Below, in pieces: positions 1-8,758 of a DNA stretch of 64,000 bases. Position numbers and translations under genes: made by a program. Under the pieces are notes generated by a model. The model made no database searches. It was not told the DNA's origin and was given only the letters and a program-made list of their open reading frames with translations. This DNA comes from Janibacter alkaliphilus (GTDB lineage Bacteria > Actinomycetota > Actinomycetes > Actinomycetales > Dermatophilaceae), in contig NZ_JACBZX010000001.1 of assembly GCF_013408565.1 (NCBI RefSeq), forward strand, positions 496,001 through 560,000, in the 5' to 3' direction. Numbering within the stretch: position 1 is the first letter of the stretch; each line of letters opens with the position of its first letter.

Positions 1-1472
1 GTGGCGGCCTGCTCGAAGACCGGGTCGATGAGCGAGACCCCGACGAAGATGGCCAGCGAGACGACGATCATCGACCCTCCGGGCAGCAGCATCCGCGCGG
101 GGATGCGCACGTCGTCGGTGATGTCGATCCGCTCGGTGCGACGGGTGCGGGCGTGGTCGCCGCGGTAGTGCTCCGGCGGCGGGCCCCAGAAGATCGCGGT
201 CCACACCCGTTGCAGCGCCAGCAGCGAGAGGACCGAGGCGACGATGACGGCGCCGACGAGCAGCCATGCCTGCCAGCCGGGTGCCTCGGCGGCACCGAGG
301 ACGAGCCCGAGCTTGCCCCACAGGCCCGAGGTCGGCGGCAGCCCGACGAGCGACATCAGACCGAGCGCGACGATCGCCGCGGCCCACGGCTCCCGGGTCA
401 TCAGACCGGTGAGCCGGTCCAGCCGCTGCGAGCCGTAGGTGTGCTCGATGGCGCCGCCGGTGAGCAGCAGCGCCGCGGTGGTGATGATGCTGTGCACGAG
501 GTAGAGCAGGCCGGCAGCCAGGCTGAGCTGGGTGAACACGACGACGCCGACGAGGGCGTGCCCGACGCTGGCGACCATCTGGAAGGCCATCGCCCCGCGG
601 AAGGTCTGCTCGCCGAAGGTGCTCACCGCGCCGACGACGCAGGTGATCGCGACGAGCACGACGGCGATCCCGACCCACGGCGCCTGGCCGTCGTAGACCA
701 CCGCGTAGATCCGGTAGATCGCGTAGACGGCGACCTTGGTGTGCAGGGCGGCGAAGAGCGCCATCACCCCGGGCGAGGTCGCCGGGTAGGTCCGCGGCAG
801 CCAGGTGTGCACCGGCACCACCCCGGCCTTGACGGCCAGCGCCAGCAGCACGACGCCGACCGCGAGCCCGGTCCGCTCGTCGGCGACCCCCTGCCCGGCC
901 AGCGCCGCGACGTTCACCGTGCCGGCGGTGCCGTAGGTGAGGCCGACGCCGATGAGCAGGATCGTCGAGGTGAGCAGGTTGACGACGACGAAGAGGCGCC
1001 CGACGCCCAGCCGTCGCCAGGTGCCGGTGATGGCGATGAGCGCGTAGCTGGGCAGCAGCATCACCTCGACGAAGACGAAGAGGTTGAAGAGGTCGCCGGT
1101 GAGCAGGGCGCCGTTGACGCCGGTGACGAGCAGCAGCACCAGCGGCACGAAGAAGCGGTAGCGGGTCTCCCCGGTGAGGATCAGCCAGCCCACCGTCGCC
1201 AGGGTCGCCAGCGAGGTGACCGCGAGCATGATCGCGGTCAGGCTGTCCGAGACGAAGGGGATGGCCACCCCGGGGACGTAGTCGCCGACCCCGGCGGCCA
1301 GGGCGGGGACGTCGGCGTGGTGCATCGCCAGGGTGACCGCGGCCGAGAGCACACCGAGCAGGGTGGCGACCAGGGCGAGCACCCCGACGAGGTGGCGGCG
1401 CACCAGCACGGTCAGACCGGCCAGCAGCAGCGGGACGGCCACCAGCAGCGGCAGCGCGGAGGAGGCGGTCAT
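1..1472 (-). CDS. mrpD: Mrp antiporter subunit D (partial, 3' end outside window)
   Basis: Membrane subunit of the multisubunit Na+/H+ antiporter Mrp/Mnh, related to the proton-pumping ND4/ND5 subunits of complex I. The visible 490 codons start at an ATG overlapping the mrpC stop by 4 bp and read as an almost continuous series of hydrophobic helices. The conserved family stretch with a central lysine and the text VPVHTWLPRTYPATSP is present; the lysine before it (VKAGVVPVHTWLP) is the usual antiporter-family position. The gene has no stop before position 1, so its C-terminus and the expected small subunits mrpE, mrpF and mrpG lie outside the window. The family call is secure; function in sodium efflux and pH homeostasis comes from the family. 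Confidence 0.93.
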   Translation of the reverse strand, partial: MTASSALPLLVAVPLLLAGLTVLVRRHLVGVLALVATLLGVLSAAVTLAMHHADVPALAAGVGDYVPGVAIPFVSDSLTAIMLAVTSLATLATVGWLILTGETRYRFFVPLVLLLVTGVNGALLTGDLFNLFVFVEVMLLPSYALIAITGTWRRLGVGRLFVVVNLLTSTILLIGVGLTYGTAGTVNVAALAGQGVADERTGLAVGVVLLALAVKAGVVPVHTWLPRTYPATSPGVMALFAALHTKVAVYAIYRIYAVVYDGQAPWVGIAVVLVAITCVVGAVSTFGEQTFRGAMAFQMVASVGHALVGVVVFTQLSLAAGLLYLVHSIITTAALLLTGGAIEHTYGSQRLDRLTGLMTREPWAAAIVALGLMSLVGLPPTSGLWGKLGLVLGAAEAPGWQAWLLVGAVIVASVLSLLALQRVWTAIFWGPPPEHYRGDHARTRRTERIDITDDVRIPARMLLPGGSMIVVSLAIFVGVSLIDPVFEQAA

Positions 1473-1801
1473 CGGTCGTGCACCTCCCCGGTCTCGGGCA
1501 TCCGGCGGGTGTCGTCGTTGTGGCCGATGACGGCGAGCGCGAGCATGAAGATGGTCACCGCGAGGGTGATGACGATGGCGGTCAGCACGAAGGCCTGCGG
1601 CAGCGGGTCGGCGGCCGCCTCGGCGGCGGTGCGGTCGGCCAGCGGCTCGCCGCGCCAGGCGGCGACCCCGGCGCTGAGCAGCACGAGGTTGGCCGCGTGG
1701 CTGAGCAGCGAGAGCCCGAAGACGATCCGGACCATGGAGCGCTGCTGGACGAGGAAGACCCCGCCCGTGGTGAGCACCCCGATGAGCGCGAAGATGATCA
1801 T
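1469..1801 (-). CDS. mrpC: Mrp antiporter subunit C
   Basis: A 110-residue NuoK-like membrane subunit of the Mrp Na+/H+ antiporter, with the usual length for MnhC. It has three hydrophobic segments (about residues 2-18, 26-46 and 70-93) and the family-typical ending of the third segment, QAFVLTAIVITLAVT. The start ATG overlaps the mrpA stop by 4 bp and its stop overlaps the mrpD start by 4 bp, so the three genes are translationally coupled in one operon. A much longer reading frame continues upstream but is only a shadow of mrpA. Confidence 0.95.
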   Translation of the reverse strand: MIIFALIGVLTTGGVFLVQQRSMVRIVFGLSLLSHAANLVLLSAGVAAWRGEPLADRTAAEAAADPLPQAFVLTAIVITLAVTIFMLALAVIGHNDDTRRMPETGEVHDR

Positions 1802-4800
1802 CGGCCCAGCTCCCTCGGCGGCACGCCGCGGCTGACGTGCTGGGTGCGTACCCCGACCCGGCGGCTCGCCTCGGAGCGCAGCTCGTCGGCCAGCTCGGCG
1901 TCGATCTCGGCCTGCTCCTCGAGGGACTCGCCCCGCACCGAGTCCATCGGCCCGGCGATCTCGCCGAGCACCGCCTCGTCGACCCGCTCGCGGGTCCACT
2001 CCTCGCCGGGACGGGGCTCGGCCCCCTCGCTCGTGCCGAGCAGGTTGAAGGTGACCACGACCAGCCCGAGCACGGCGGCGTAGACGCCGATGTCGAAGAC
2101 CAGCGAGGTGGTCCAGTGCTGCCCGACGGCCTCGCCGTGCAGCGGCTGCAGGAACTGCTCCGCGGCGAGCAGGCCCCACAGGCCGCTGCCGATCGCCGTG
2201 ATGAGTCCGCCGCCGATGAGGTAGAGCGGCATCCGCGGCGGTCCGATCTGCCGGTCGCGGGAGGTGGAGAGGTAGATCAGCCCGACGATGGCCGAGGCGA
2301 CCAGGGCGGCGATGAAGCCTCCGCCCGGGGCGTTGTGGCCGCGCCACAGCAGGTAGGCGGACATGATCGCCAGGACCGGGGTGACCCCGCGGACCATGAG
2401 CTGCAGCGAGGCGGCGTTCGGCCACGCCCGGTGGATCGCGCGGTGGGCGGTGCTGCCCTCCCCGCGCAGCGGCACCTCCGGGGGCGCCTCGTACCAGCGG
2501 TTCTTGTCCGGCGGCGGGTCGATGAACTCGTGACGCACGCTGGAGAAGAGGGCCACCACGGCGACGCCCGCCATGCCGAGCACGGCCAGCTCGCCGAGGG
2601 TGTCGAGCGCCCGGAACTCGACGAGGATGGTGTTGACGACGTTGGCTCCGCTGGTGATCTCCGGGCCCTCCTCGAGGTAGTACCGGCTGATCTCGGAGCG
2701 CGGCCGCCGCGAGGTCAGCGCCCAGGTGCCGACGGCCACCGAGGCGCCGGCCAGGACCGCGACGACGAGCCGGCCGCCGAGCAGCCGGGGCCCGTCCTTG
2801 GCGACGCTGCCGAAGGTCCGCGGCAGCTTCTGCAGGACGAGCATGATGACGATGATCGTCAGGCACTCCACGAGCAGCTGGGTCAGGCCGACGTCAGGGG
2901 CGCCGAGCGCCATGATCTGCGCGGTGGCCAGGATGCCGACCCCGCTGAGGCACAGCGTGGCCGCCAGCCGGGAGCGGGCGGTCGCCACGCCGAAGGTGGC
3001 CAGCGTCACCAGGCACAGGACGAGCAGGTCGAAGGGGCGGCTGAGGTCGTCCTGCAGCGGCTGCGCGGCCAGCTCGTCGAGCAGCACCAGGGTGCCGCCG
3101 AGCACCACGGCGGCCAGCGAGAGCATCATCGGGGTGGCGTGACGGCTGGGGTGGTCGGCCCGGGTGGGCGCGGCCACCAGGTCGCCGACCCGCCGGGTGC
3201 CCTCGGCGAGCGCGCCGAGCACGGTGGCGCCGTCCGGGGTGAGCCTGCGCCCGTCGAGGAACGGGGCCAGCCGCGCGCGGGCGGCGATGAGCGCCCCGCC
3301 GACGACGAGGATGACGACGGTGACGCCCAGCTCGAGGGTCAGCCCGTGCCACAGCGCCAGGTGCACCTCGTGCGGGACGCCGGCCGCGGCCGCCGCGGCC
3401 GCCACCGGGTGGTCCAGCACGGAGACGACCAGCGCCAGCGGCAGCCCGGCGACGATCGGCAGCGCGGCCGCCCCGATCATCACCGTCGAGACCGGGCTGA
3501 CCTCGCCGTCGGGGTCGCCGTCGGTGAAGCAGCCGAGCAGGATCCGGCCGCAGTAGAGCACGGTGAGCACGGTGGCCAGGGCTCCGACGGCGAGCGCCAG
3601 GTAGCCCGCCGCCGCGCCGAAGGGGGCCTCGCCGTAGGCGGTGAGCAGCTGCTCCTTGGAGATGAAGCCGAGCATCGGCGGGATCCCGGCCATCGAGGCG
3701 CAGCCCAGCAGCATGACGGCGAAGCTGCCGGGCATGGCACCGACGAGCCGGGGCATCCGGGACAGCTCGCGGGTGTGCGCGGCGTGGTCGACGACGCCGA
3801 CCATCATGAAGAGCCCGGACTTGAAGAGGGCGTGCGCGATGGTGTGCAGCACCGCAGCTGCGAGCGCGTGCTCGGTGCCGACACCGACGGCCGCGGTGAT
3901 GAACCCCAGCTGGCTGACCGTGGAGCAGGCCATGAGCTTCTTGATGTCGCTCTGCCGGGCGGCGGTGAAGCCGCCGACGACCGCCGTGGCCAGACCGACG
4001 GTGATGAGCAGCGCGTTCCACGTGGCGACCTCGTGGAAGGCGGGGCTGAAGCGCAGCATGAGGAAGATGCCGGCCTTGACCACTGCGGCCGCGTGCAGGT
4101 AGGCGCTGACCGGGGTGATCGCGGCCATCGCGTCCGGCAGCCACACGTGGAAGGGCACCTGCGCCGACTTCGTGAAGGCGGCGACCGCGACGAGGGTGGC
4201 CACCAGCGCGGCGAAGCCGGGCTCCTGCTGCCACACCTCGCTGCCGAGCACCTCGGTCATCGAGGTGGTGCCCAGCCGCAGCACGATCGCGGCGACCGCG
4301 GCCAGCAGCGCCAGGCCGCCGACGAAGGTCATCAGCAGGGTGCGCATCGAGGCCGGGTGCCCCGCCCCGCCGGACCGGGCGATGAGGAAGAAGGAGGCCA
4401 GCGAGGTGAGCTCCCAGCAGATGAAGAGCAGCACCAGGTCGTCGGCCAGCACCAGCCCCACCATGGAGAAGGTGAAGGCCGCCATGAGGATGTAGAAGCT
4501 GGTGTTCGGCCCCGGGTCGAGGTAGGCCGTGGAGTAGACGAAGACGACCGCGCCGATGACCAGGGCGATGGCCGCAAAGACGATGCCGAGGCCGTCGGCG
4601 CGCAGCGCGAAGGAGACGTCCAGCGAGTCGATCCACGGCCGCGACCAGGCGACCGTCTCGCCGTCCAGCACCGTGGCGGCGGTCGGCGCCAGCAGCGCGG
4701 CGGCGGCCAGGTAGATCGCGGCCAGCGGCCACCCCGCCTGCCGCCCGAGGGTCCGGGTGAGCAGCGGGGTGAGCAGGACGGTCACGCCCAGCAGGGCGAG

Positions 4801-4818
4801 CGTCAGCGGCAGGGCCAC
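1798..4818 (-). CDS. mrpA: Mrp antiporter subunit A fused to subunit B
   Basis: A 1006-residue membrane protein, the largest Mrp subunit. The first ~500 residues are the complex-I-like proton-translocating domain (segments such as SLASFFLIARSGGAG and VPFHVWLPDAMAAITPVSA, then HTIAHALFKSGLFMM). A middle part corresponds to the MrpA C-terminal DUF4040 region. From about residue 785 there is an MnhB domain (RGHNAPGGGFIAALVASAI is diagnostic), followed by a charged cytoplasmic tail. A fused A-B subunit is the usual actinobacterial arrangement, and no separate mrpB is present. It is the first gene of the visible operon. The 255 bp upstream to the divergent holin-like gene must carry both promoters; I see no clear -35/-10 there. 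Confidence 0.95.
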   Translation of the reverse strand: MALPLTLALLGVTVLLTPLLTRTLGRQAGWPLAAIYLAAAALLAPTAATVLDGETVAWSRPWIDSLDVSFALRADGLGIVFAAIALVIGAVVFVYSTAYLDPGPNTSFYILMAAFTFSMVGLVLADDLVLLFICWELTSLASFFLIARSGGAGHPASMRTLLMTFVGGLALLAAVAAIVLRLGTTSMTEVLGSEVWQQEPGFAALVATLVAVAAFTKSAQVPFHVWLPDAMAAITPVSAYLHAAAVVKAGIFLMLRFSPAFHEVATWNALLITVGLATAVVGGFTAARQSDIKKLMACSTVSQLGFITAAVGVGTEHALAAAVLHTIAHALFKSGLFMMVGVVDHAAHTRELSRMPRLVGAMPGSFAVMLLGCASMAGIPPMLGFISKEQLLTAYGEAPFGAAAGYLALAVGALATVLTVLYCGRILLGCFTDGDPDGEVSPVSTVMIGAAALPIVAGLPLALVVSVLDHPVAAAAAAAGVPHEVHLALWHGLTLELGVTVVILVVGGALIAARARLAPFLDGRRLTPDGATVLGALAEGTRRVGDLVAAPTRADHPSRHATPMMLSLAAVVLGGTLVLLDELAAQPLQDDLSRPFDLLVLCLVTLATFGVATARSRLAATLCLSGVGILATAQIMALGAPDVGLTQLLVECLTIIVIMLVLQKLPRTFGSVAKDGPRLLGGRLVVAVLAGASVAVGTWALTSRRPRSEISRYYLEEGPEITSGANVVNTILVEFRALDTLGELAVLGMAGVAVVALFSSVRHEFIDPPPDKNRWYEAPPEVPLRGEGSTAHRAIHRAWPNAASLQLMVRGVTPVLAIMSAYLLWRGHNAPGGGFIAALVASAIVGLIYLSTSRDRQIGPPRMPLYLIGGGLITAIGSGLWGLLAAEQFLQPLHGEAVGQHWTTSLVFDIGVYAAVLGLVVVTFNLLGTSEGAEPRPGEEWTRERVDEAVLGEIAGPMDSVRGESLEEQAEIDAELADELRSEASRRVGVRTQHVSRGVPPRELGR

Positions 4819-5073
4819 GGGGCTGTCAACGCGCCGGCGCGCGGCCGGTCAGGTCGGTCTTCGGGCGCGGGCAGCGGGCACGGGAGCGGGTCTCGGGCTC
4901 GCTGGACATGCGGGCCATCCTAAGCGTAGGAGAGACCGGTCACACCCATCGGGTGTCGCCCGTCGCCCCCGGCGGGCGACTCGCGGGTAGGGTGTCGCAG
5001 AGCCGACGTCGGGCCTGGTCCGGCGCTGAATCGACAGACCTGCCTTGATGGCCCAGATGAGGGGAGCCGCACG

Positions 5074-5547
5074 ATGAGCAACGACCTCGACCGTCGCCTC
5101 GACGAGACCGCTGACGGGAGCGTCGCCGCGCGCTCGGCCCAGCGGGTGATCGGCCACCCGGCTCCCGGGGAGAGCGAGCGCACCGTCGGCCAGCTCGTCG
5201 CCGACGCCAGCGCCGACGTGTCGGTGATCGTGAACCGGGAGATCCAGCTCGCCAAGACCGAGGTCACCCGCGGCCTCAAGGTCGGCGGCATGGGCGCCGG
5301 CCTGCTCGGCGGCGCCGCCTTCGTCGGCCTGCTCGGCGTCATCTTCCTCTTCCACACGATGGCGCACGTCCTCGACATCTGGCTGCCCATGTGGGCCGGC
5401 TACCTCATCACCACCGCCTTCCTGCTGCTGGTGGCCGGGCTGCTGGCGCTGATCGGCATCCGCAAGCTGAAGAAGGCCAACCCGAAGCCGGAGAAGGCCA
5501 TCCGCAACGCCCAGCAGACCGTGGACGCGATCAAGCCGGGCAGCTGA
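5074..5547 (+). CDS. phage-holin-family (DUF1469) membrane protein
   Basis: A 157-residue protein with a polar N-terminus (about 1-70), two strong hydrophobic segments (about 74-95 and 106-130) and a basic C-terminal tail (RKLKKANPKPEKA). This is the architecture of the actinobacterial putative holin superfamily DUF1469, common in chromosomes and not evidence of a prophage. A GGGGAG ribosome site precedes the ATG. In M. tuberculosis the equivalent position (Rv3669, just before ephE) also encodes a small membrane protein. Its stop codon overlaps the proposed CTG start of the next gene, suggesting coupling. Actual role unknown. Confidence 0.85.
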   Translation: MSNDLDRRLDETADGSVAARSAQRVIGHPAPGESERTVGQLVADASADVSVIVNREIQLAKTEVTRGLKVGGMGAGLLGGAAFVGLLGVIFLFHTMAHVLDIWLPMWAGYLITTAFLLLVAGLLALIGIRKLKKANPKPEKAIRNAQQTVDAIKPGS

Positions 5548-6464
5548 GCGCCACCGACGCGGCCGTCTCCCTCGTCGACGGCCCGTGGGAGCACCGCTTC
5601 GTCGCCGCGAACGGCGCCCGCTTCCACGTCGCCACCGCGGGCAGCGGCCCGCTGGTCGTGCTGGTGCACGGCTTCCCGGAGTTCTGGTGGGCCTGGCGCG
5701 AGCAGATCCCGGCGCTGGCCGCGGCCGGCTACCGGGTCGCCGCGGTGGACCTGCGCGGGTTCGGGGCCAGCGACAAGCCGCCCAGCGGCTACGACGCCCC
5801 CACCGCCTGCGACGACCTGGCGGCGGTGATCCGCTCCCTCGGCGCCAGCCGCGCGGCGGTCGTCGGGCACGGTCTGGGCGCCTGGTTCACCTGGAGCATG
5901 CCGGCGCTGCGGTCGGAGGTGACCGGGGCGATCGCCACCTTCTCCATGCCGCACCCGCTGGTCTTCCAGCGGGCCGCCTGGCGGCACCCGTTGCAGTGGC
6001 GGGCGAACACCTACATCCGGGCGATGCAGACCCCCTTCGCGCCGGAGCGGCAGCTCTCCCCCCGCCGGCACGCGGTGGCCCGGCGGCTGCGCGACTGGTC
6101 CGGGCCGGACCGCTCGTGGATCACCGACGAGGTGCTCACTCGCTACGAGCAGTCGATGCAGGTCCCCTTCGTCGCGACCGCCGCCACCGAGTACTACCGG
6201 TGGCTCTACCGCACCCGGGTGACGCTGCCGGGCTGGCGCTACCTGGCCTCGGTGCGCGCCCCGATCGAGGTCCCCACCCTGCTGGTGCACGGCGCCGACG
6301 ACCCGGCCGTGCTGCCGGCGCTGGCCGCGGAGAGCCACGGGCACGTGCGCGGGCCGGTGCAGGTGGTCACCGTGCCCGGTGCCGGGCACTTCGTGCCGGA
6401 GGAGGCGCCGGCGGCGACCACCGAGCTGCTGCTGGGCTGGCTCAGCGCCTACCACCCGGCTTGA
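5544..6464 (+). CDS. alpha/beta hydrolase, EphE-like epoxide hydrolase family
   Basis: About 306 residues. The alpha/beta-hydrolase fold is clear: the oxyanion motif [10 protein letters not shown] (about 37-46), a strand ending in [11 protein letters not shown] typical of epoxide hydrolases, and a C-terminal HGADDPA...GAGHF (acid and catalytic histidine). The nucleophile elbow reads GHGLGAW, so the usual Asp or Ser nucleophile position is Gly-His-Gly; the activity is therefore uncertain. No ATG, GTG or TTG exists in frame between the internal ATG at 5391 (inside the upstream gene) and the conserved domain. The likeliest start is CTG 5544, overlapping the previous stop as CTGA. The 3' end overlaps the convergent Nudix gene by 23 bp. 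Position matches ephE (Rv3670). Confidence 0.82.
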   Translation: MSATDAAVSLVDGPWEHRFVAANGARFHVATAGSGPLVVLVHGFPEFWWAWREQIPALAAAGYRVAAVDLRGFGASDKPPSGYDAPTACDDLAAVIRSLGASRAAVVGHGLGAWFTWSMPALRSEVTGAIATFSMPHPLVFQRAAWRHPLQWRANTYIRAMQTPFAPERQLSPRRHAVARRLRDWSGPDRSWITDEVLTRYEQSMQVPFVATAATEYYRWLYRTRVTLPGWRYLASVRAPIEVPTLLVHGADDPAVLPALAAESHGHVRGPVQVVTVPGAGHFVPEEAPAATTELLLGWLSAYHPA

Positions 6465-7116
6465 GGTAGGGCAGCACGTAGCGCATCGGCAGCCGACGGC
6501 GCACCGACTCGTCCCACGGCCGGGACTGCCCGGCCGCGTCCAGCAGCACCGCGAGCAGCTGGGCGGTGAAGCCCCACACGAAAAGATCGGCGACGTCGAA
6601 GCCCGGACCGCTGTATCCCGACGGGCCGGTGACGGTGAACCGCCGCTCCGGGTCGACGAGCTCCTCGATGGGGACCCGGACCACCCGGCCCACCTCGCCG
6701 GGGTCGACGACGCCCAGCTCGCCCGGCTCGCGCCACCAGCCGAGGACGGGGGTGACCGCGTTGCGGCTGGGGCTGAGGTAGAGCCCGGGGAAGCTGGCGA
6801 GCACGTCGACCGAGTCCGGCTCGACCCCGACCTCCTCCCACGCCTCGCGCAGCGCGGCCTGCTCCGGGGTCTCGCCCGGGTCGAGCCCGCCGCCGGGGAA
6901 GGAGACCTGGCCGGCGTGGCTGCGCAGCCGCGAGGAGCGCTCGGTGAGCACGATGTCCACCCGGCCGTCGTCCCCTTCGCCGAGCAGCATGAGGACCGCG
7001 GCCCGACGCTCGGCGTCGGCCGGCGGAGCGAACCGGGTGAACCACTCGGGCAGGTCGGCGAGCAGCCGCTGCTCGGTCTGCTGCAGCCAGGCGGGAGGGG
7101 TGCTGGGGCCGGTCAC
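6442..7116 (-). CDS. Nudix hydrolase, CoA pyrophosphatase type
   Basis: A 224-residue Nudix enzyme. The Nudix box spans residues 76-98 (G-x5-E-x7-REAWEEVGV, all acidic metal ligands present). It is preceded by [13 protein letters not shown], the extra motif that marks the coenzyme A diphosphatase subfamily (NUDT7/8, YeaB), so hydrolysis of CoA to phosphopantetheine and 3',5'-ADP is the expected reaction. GTG start overlaps the nth stop by 4 bp, giving an nth-nudix operon as in mycobacteria (Rv3672c). The thioredoxin-like and serine-protease genes that separate these genes in M. tuberculosis are absent. Confidence 0.9.
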   Translation of the reverse strand: MTGPSTPPAWLQQTEQRLLADLPEWFTRFAPPADAERRAAVLMLLGEGDDGRVDIVLTERSSRLRSHAGQVSFPGGGLDPGETPEQAALREAWEEVGVEPDSVDVLASFPGLYLSPSRNAVTPVLGWWREPGELGVVDPGEVGRVVRVPIEELVDPERRFTVTGPSGYSGPGFDVADLFVWGFTAQLLAVLLDAAGQSRPWDESVRRRLPMRYVLPYLKPGGRR

Positions 7117-7829
7117 GGGGCGAGCTCGTACTTCAGCAGCCGGGCCGCCTTCGCGGGGTCGGTCTCGCCGTCGCCGTAGGCGGGGCAGAGCCGGGTGACC
7201 GGGCAGGCGCCGCAGGCCGGGCGACGAGCGTGGCAGGTCCGCCGGCCGTGGAAGATGAGCACGTGGCTGAGCATCGTCCAGTCCTTGCGCTCGAAGAGCT
7301 CACCGACGGCGTGCTCGACCTTGACCGGGTCGGTCTCCTCGGTCCAGCCGAAGCGGCGCACCAGCCGGCCGAAGTGGGTGTCCACGGTGAGGCCGGGCAC
7401 GTCGAAGGCGTTGCCAAGGACGACGTTGGCGGTCTTGCGGCCGACCCCGGGCAGGGTGACCAGGTCCCGCAGCCGTGGTGGGACCTCGCCGTCGAAGCGC
7501 TCCACGAGGGCCTGGGCGAGGCCGATGACCGAGCGGGTCTTGGCCTTGTAGAAGCCGGTGGGGCGCAGGATCTCCTCCATCTCCGCCGGCTCGGCCGCAG
7601 CCAGGTCGAGCGCGCTCGGGTAGCGCGCGAAGAGGGTGGGCGTGACCTTGTTGACCGTCACGTCGGTGGTCTGCGCGGAGAGCACGGTGGCCACGAGCAG
7701 CTGCAGCGGGGTCTCGAAGTCGAGCTCGGCGTGGGCGTAGGGGTAGCGCTCGTGCAGCAGCCGGTACATCTTGCGGGCGCGACGTTTCCGGGCGAGCGGC
7801 GTCTCGTCGATGACCATGGGCACCTGCAC
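7113..7829 (-). CDS. nth: endonuclease III
   Basis: A 238-residue DNA glycosylase/AP lyase for oxidised pyrimidines in base-excision repair. The helix-hairpin-helix [13 protein letters not shown] carries the catalytic lysine (K132) and the catalytic aspartate is D150 in TVDTHFGRL. Four cysteines spaced C-x6-C-x2-C-x5-C (199, 206, 209, 215) form the [4Fe-4S] cluster site. Every key residue of the family is present and the length is normal. The GTG at 7829 gives the longest form; an in-frame ATG at 7817 is an equally good start. Divergent from crp with only 45 bp between them. Confidence 0.96.
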   Translation of the reverse strand: MQVPMVIDETPLARKRRARKMYRLLHERYPYAHAELDFETPLQLLVATVLSAQTTDVTVNKVTPTLFARYPSALDLAAAEPAEMEEILRPTGFYKAKTRSVIGLAQALVERFDGEVPPRLRDLVTLPGVGRKTANVVLGNAFDVPGLTVDTHFGRLVRRFGWTEETDPVKVEHAVGELFERKDWTMLSHVLIFHGRRTCHARRPACGACPVTRLCPAYGDGETDPAKAARLLKYELAP

Positions 7830-7874
7830 AGACTACGTCCGAGCCGGACACCCCACGTGGCACACTGTCCTCTC

Positions 7875-8552
7875 GTGAACCCTGATGTCGTGCGCCGTGC
7901 CCCGCTCTTCGCGACCCTCGACGACGAGGCTGCCTCGGAGGTGATCGCCTCGAGCACGCCCGTGCGCATGGAGCGCGGCGACGTGCTCTTCCACGAGGGC
8001 GACCAGGGCGACCGGCTCTACGTCATCACCGAGGGCAAGATCAAGCTCGGGCGCACCAGCCCCGACGGCCGGGAGAACCTGCTGGCTATCCTCGGGCCGT
8101 CGGAGATGCTCGGCGAGCTGAGCCTCTTCGACCCGGGGCCGCGCACCGCCACGGCGACCGCGGTGGCCGAGACCCAGCTGCTGGGCCTGGGCAACGAGCA
8201 GCTGCAGCAGCTGCTGGTGGCGCACCCCCGGATCGGCGGCACCCTGCTGGCGGCGCTGGCCCGGCGGCTGCGCCGCACCAACGAGAACCTCGCCGACCTC
8301 GTCTTCACCGACGTCCCCGGCCGGGTGGCCAAGGCCCTGCTGGAGCTCAGCGAGCGCTTCGGCCGGCCGGTCGAGGAGGGCACGATGGTCGCCCACGACC
8401 TCACCCAGGAGGAGCTGGCCCAGCTCGTCGGCGCCTCCCGGGAGACGGTGAACAAGGCGCTGGCCGACTTCGCCACCCGCGGCTGGCTGCGCCTGGAGAA
8501 CCGCGCCGTGCTGCTCACCGACGTCGACCGCCTGCAGCGCCGCGCCCGCTGA
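7875..8552 (+). CDS. crp: Crp/GlxR-type transcriptional regulator
   Basis: A 225-residue cAMP-receptor-type regulator, normal length for actinobacterial Crp/GlxR (Rv3676 family, same chromosomal neighbourhood). The N-terminal cyclic-nucleotide-binding domain includes GELSLFDPGPRTATATA, with the Glu and Arg of the phosphate-binding cassette. The C-terminal winged helix contains LTQEELAQLVGASRETVNKA, the recognition helix region. The GTG start is used because conserved sequence begins immediately after it (NPDVVRRAPLF); the longer upstream frame is the shadow of nth. A matching TGTGA-N6-TCACA site occurs in this window at 36551. Confidence 0.95.
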   Translation: MNPDVVRRAPLFATLDDEAASEVIASSTPVRMERGDVLFHEGDQGDRLYVITEGKIKLGRTSPDGRENLLAILGPSEMLGELSLFDPGPRTATATAVAETQLLGLGNEQLQQLLVAHPRIGGTLLAALARRLRRTNENLADLVFTDVPGRVAKALLELSERFGRPVEEGTMVAHDLTQEELAQLVGASRETVNKALADFATRGWLRLENRAVLLTDVDRLQRRAR

Positions 8553-8603
8553 CCCCACTCTCTTCTCCCTGCCCCTCCCCCTCTCCCCCGCGCCCCCTTC
8601 TCC

Positions 8604-8651
8604 CAACCCCCTAGGCAGCTGGATCCGCTCAGCCTGCAAGCGCAGCGCCTG
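8604..8651 (+). repeat. dispersed intergenic repeat, copy A
   Basis: A 48-bp element starting with CAACCCCCTAGGCAGCTG and ending in GCAAGCGCAGCGCCTG. It matches copy B at 56581 at 46 of 48 bases and shares its CAACCCCCTAGGCAGCTG end with the inverted copy C at 58376. It lies just downstream of crp. All three copies are intergenic. Function unknown. Confidence 0.75.
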
Positions 8652-8732
8652 TGGCTGACGTGAGCGTCTGTGCGCCACGACGCCCGGGCGAGGTCAAGTC
8701 GGGGCGTCGGGGCCGGGTCCGTGCGGCCCGGC

Positions 8733-8758
8733 CCCCCTTCGCAGCCTGACGAAGGGGG
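8733..8758 (+). terminator. bidirectional hairpin between crp and the MBL gene
   Basis: Nine-base perfect stem, CCCCCTTCG / CGAAGGGGG, with an 8-base loop, ending at the stop codon of the convergent metallo-beta-lactamase-fold gene. There is no U tract, as is usual in high-GC actinobacteria. The same stem word recurs in other hairpins of this window. Confidence 0.65.

Noticed and set aside
153..1835. Long open frames opposite the mrp genes and elsewhere (for example 1837-4923 plus strand)
   Set aside because: Composition-driven antisense frames at 72% G+C; they are rich in Arg/Gly/Asp/Gln, match no family and overlap clearly conserved genes.
4846..4917. 24-residue leader ORF (MARMSSEPETRS...) before mrpA
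   Set aside because: No ribosome site and no regulatory pattern such as amino-acid runs or attenuator stems; chance short frame.
5074..5547. Prophage indicated by a holin gene
   Set aside because: DUF1469 proteins are ordinary chromosomal proteins in actinobacteria, the gene is in conserved synteny and no phage genes are near.
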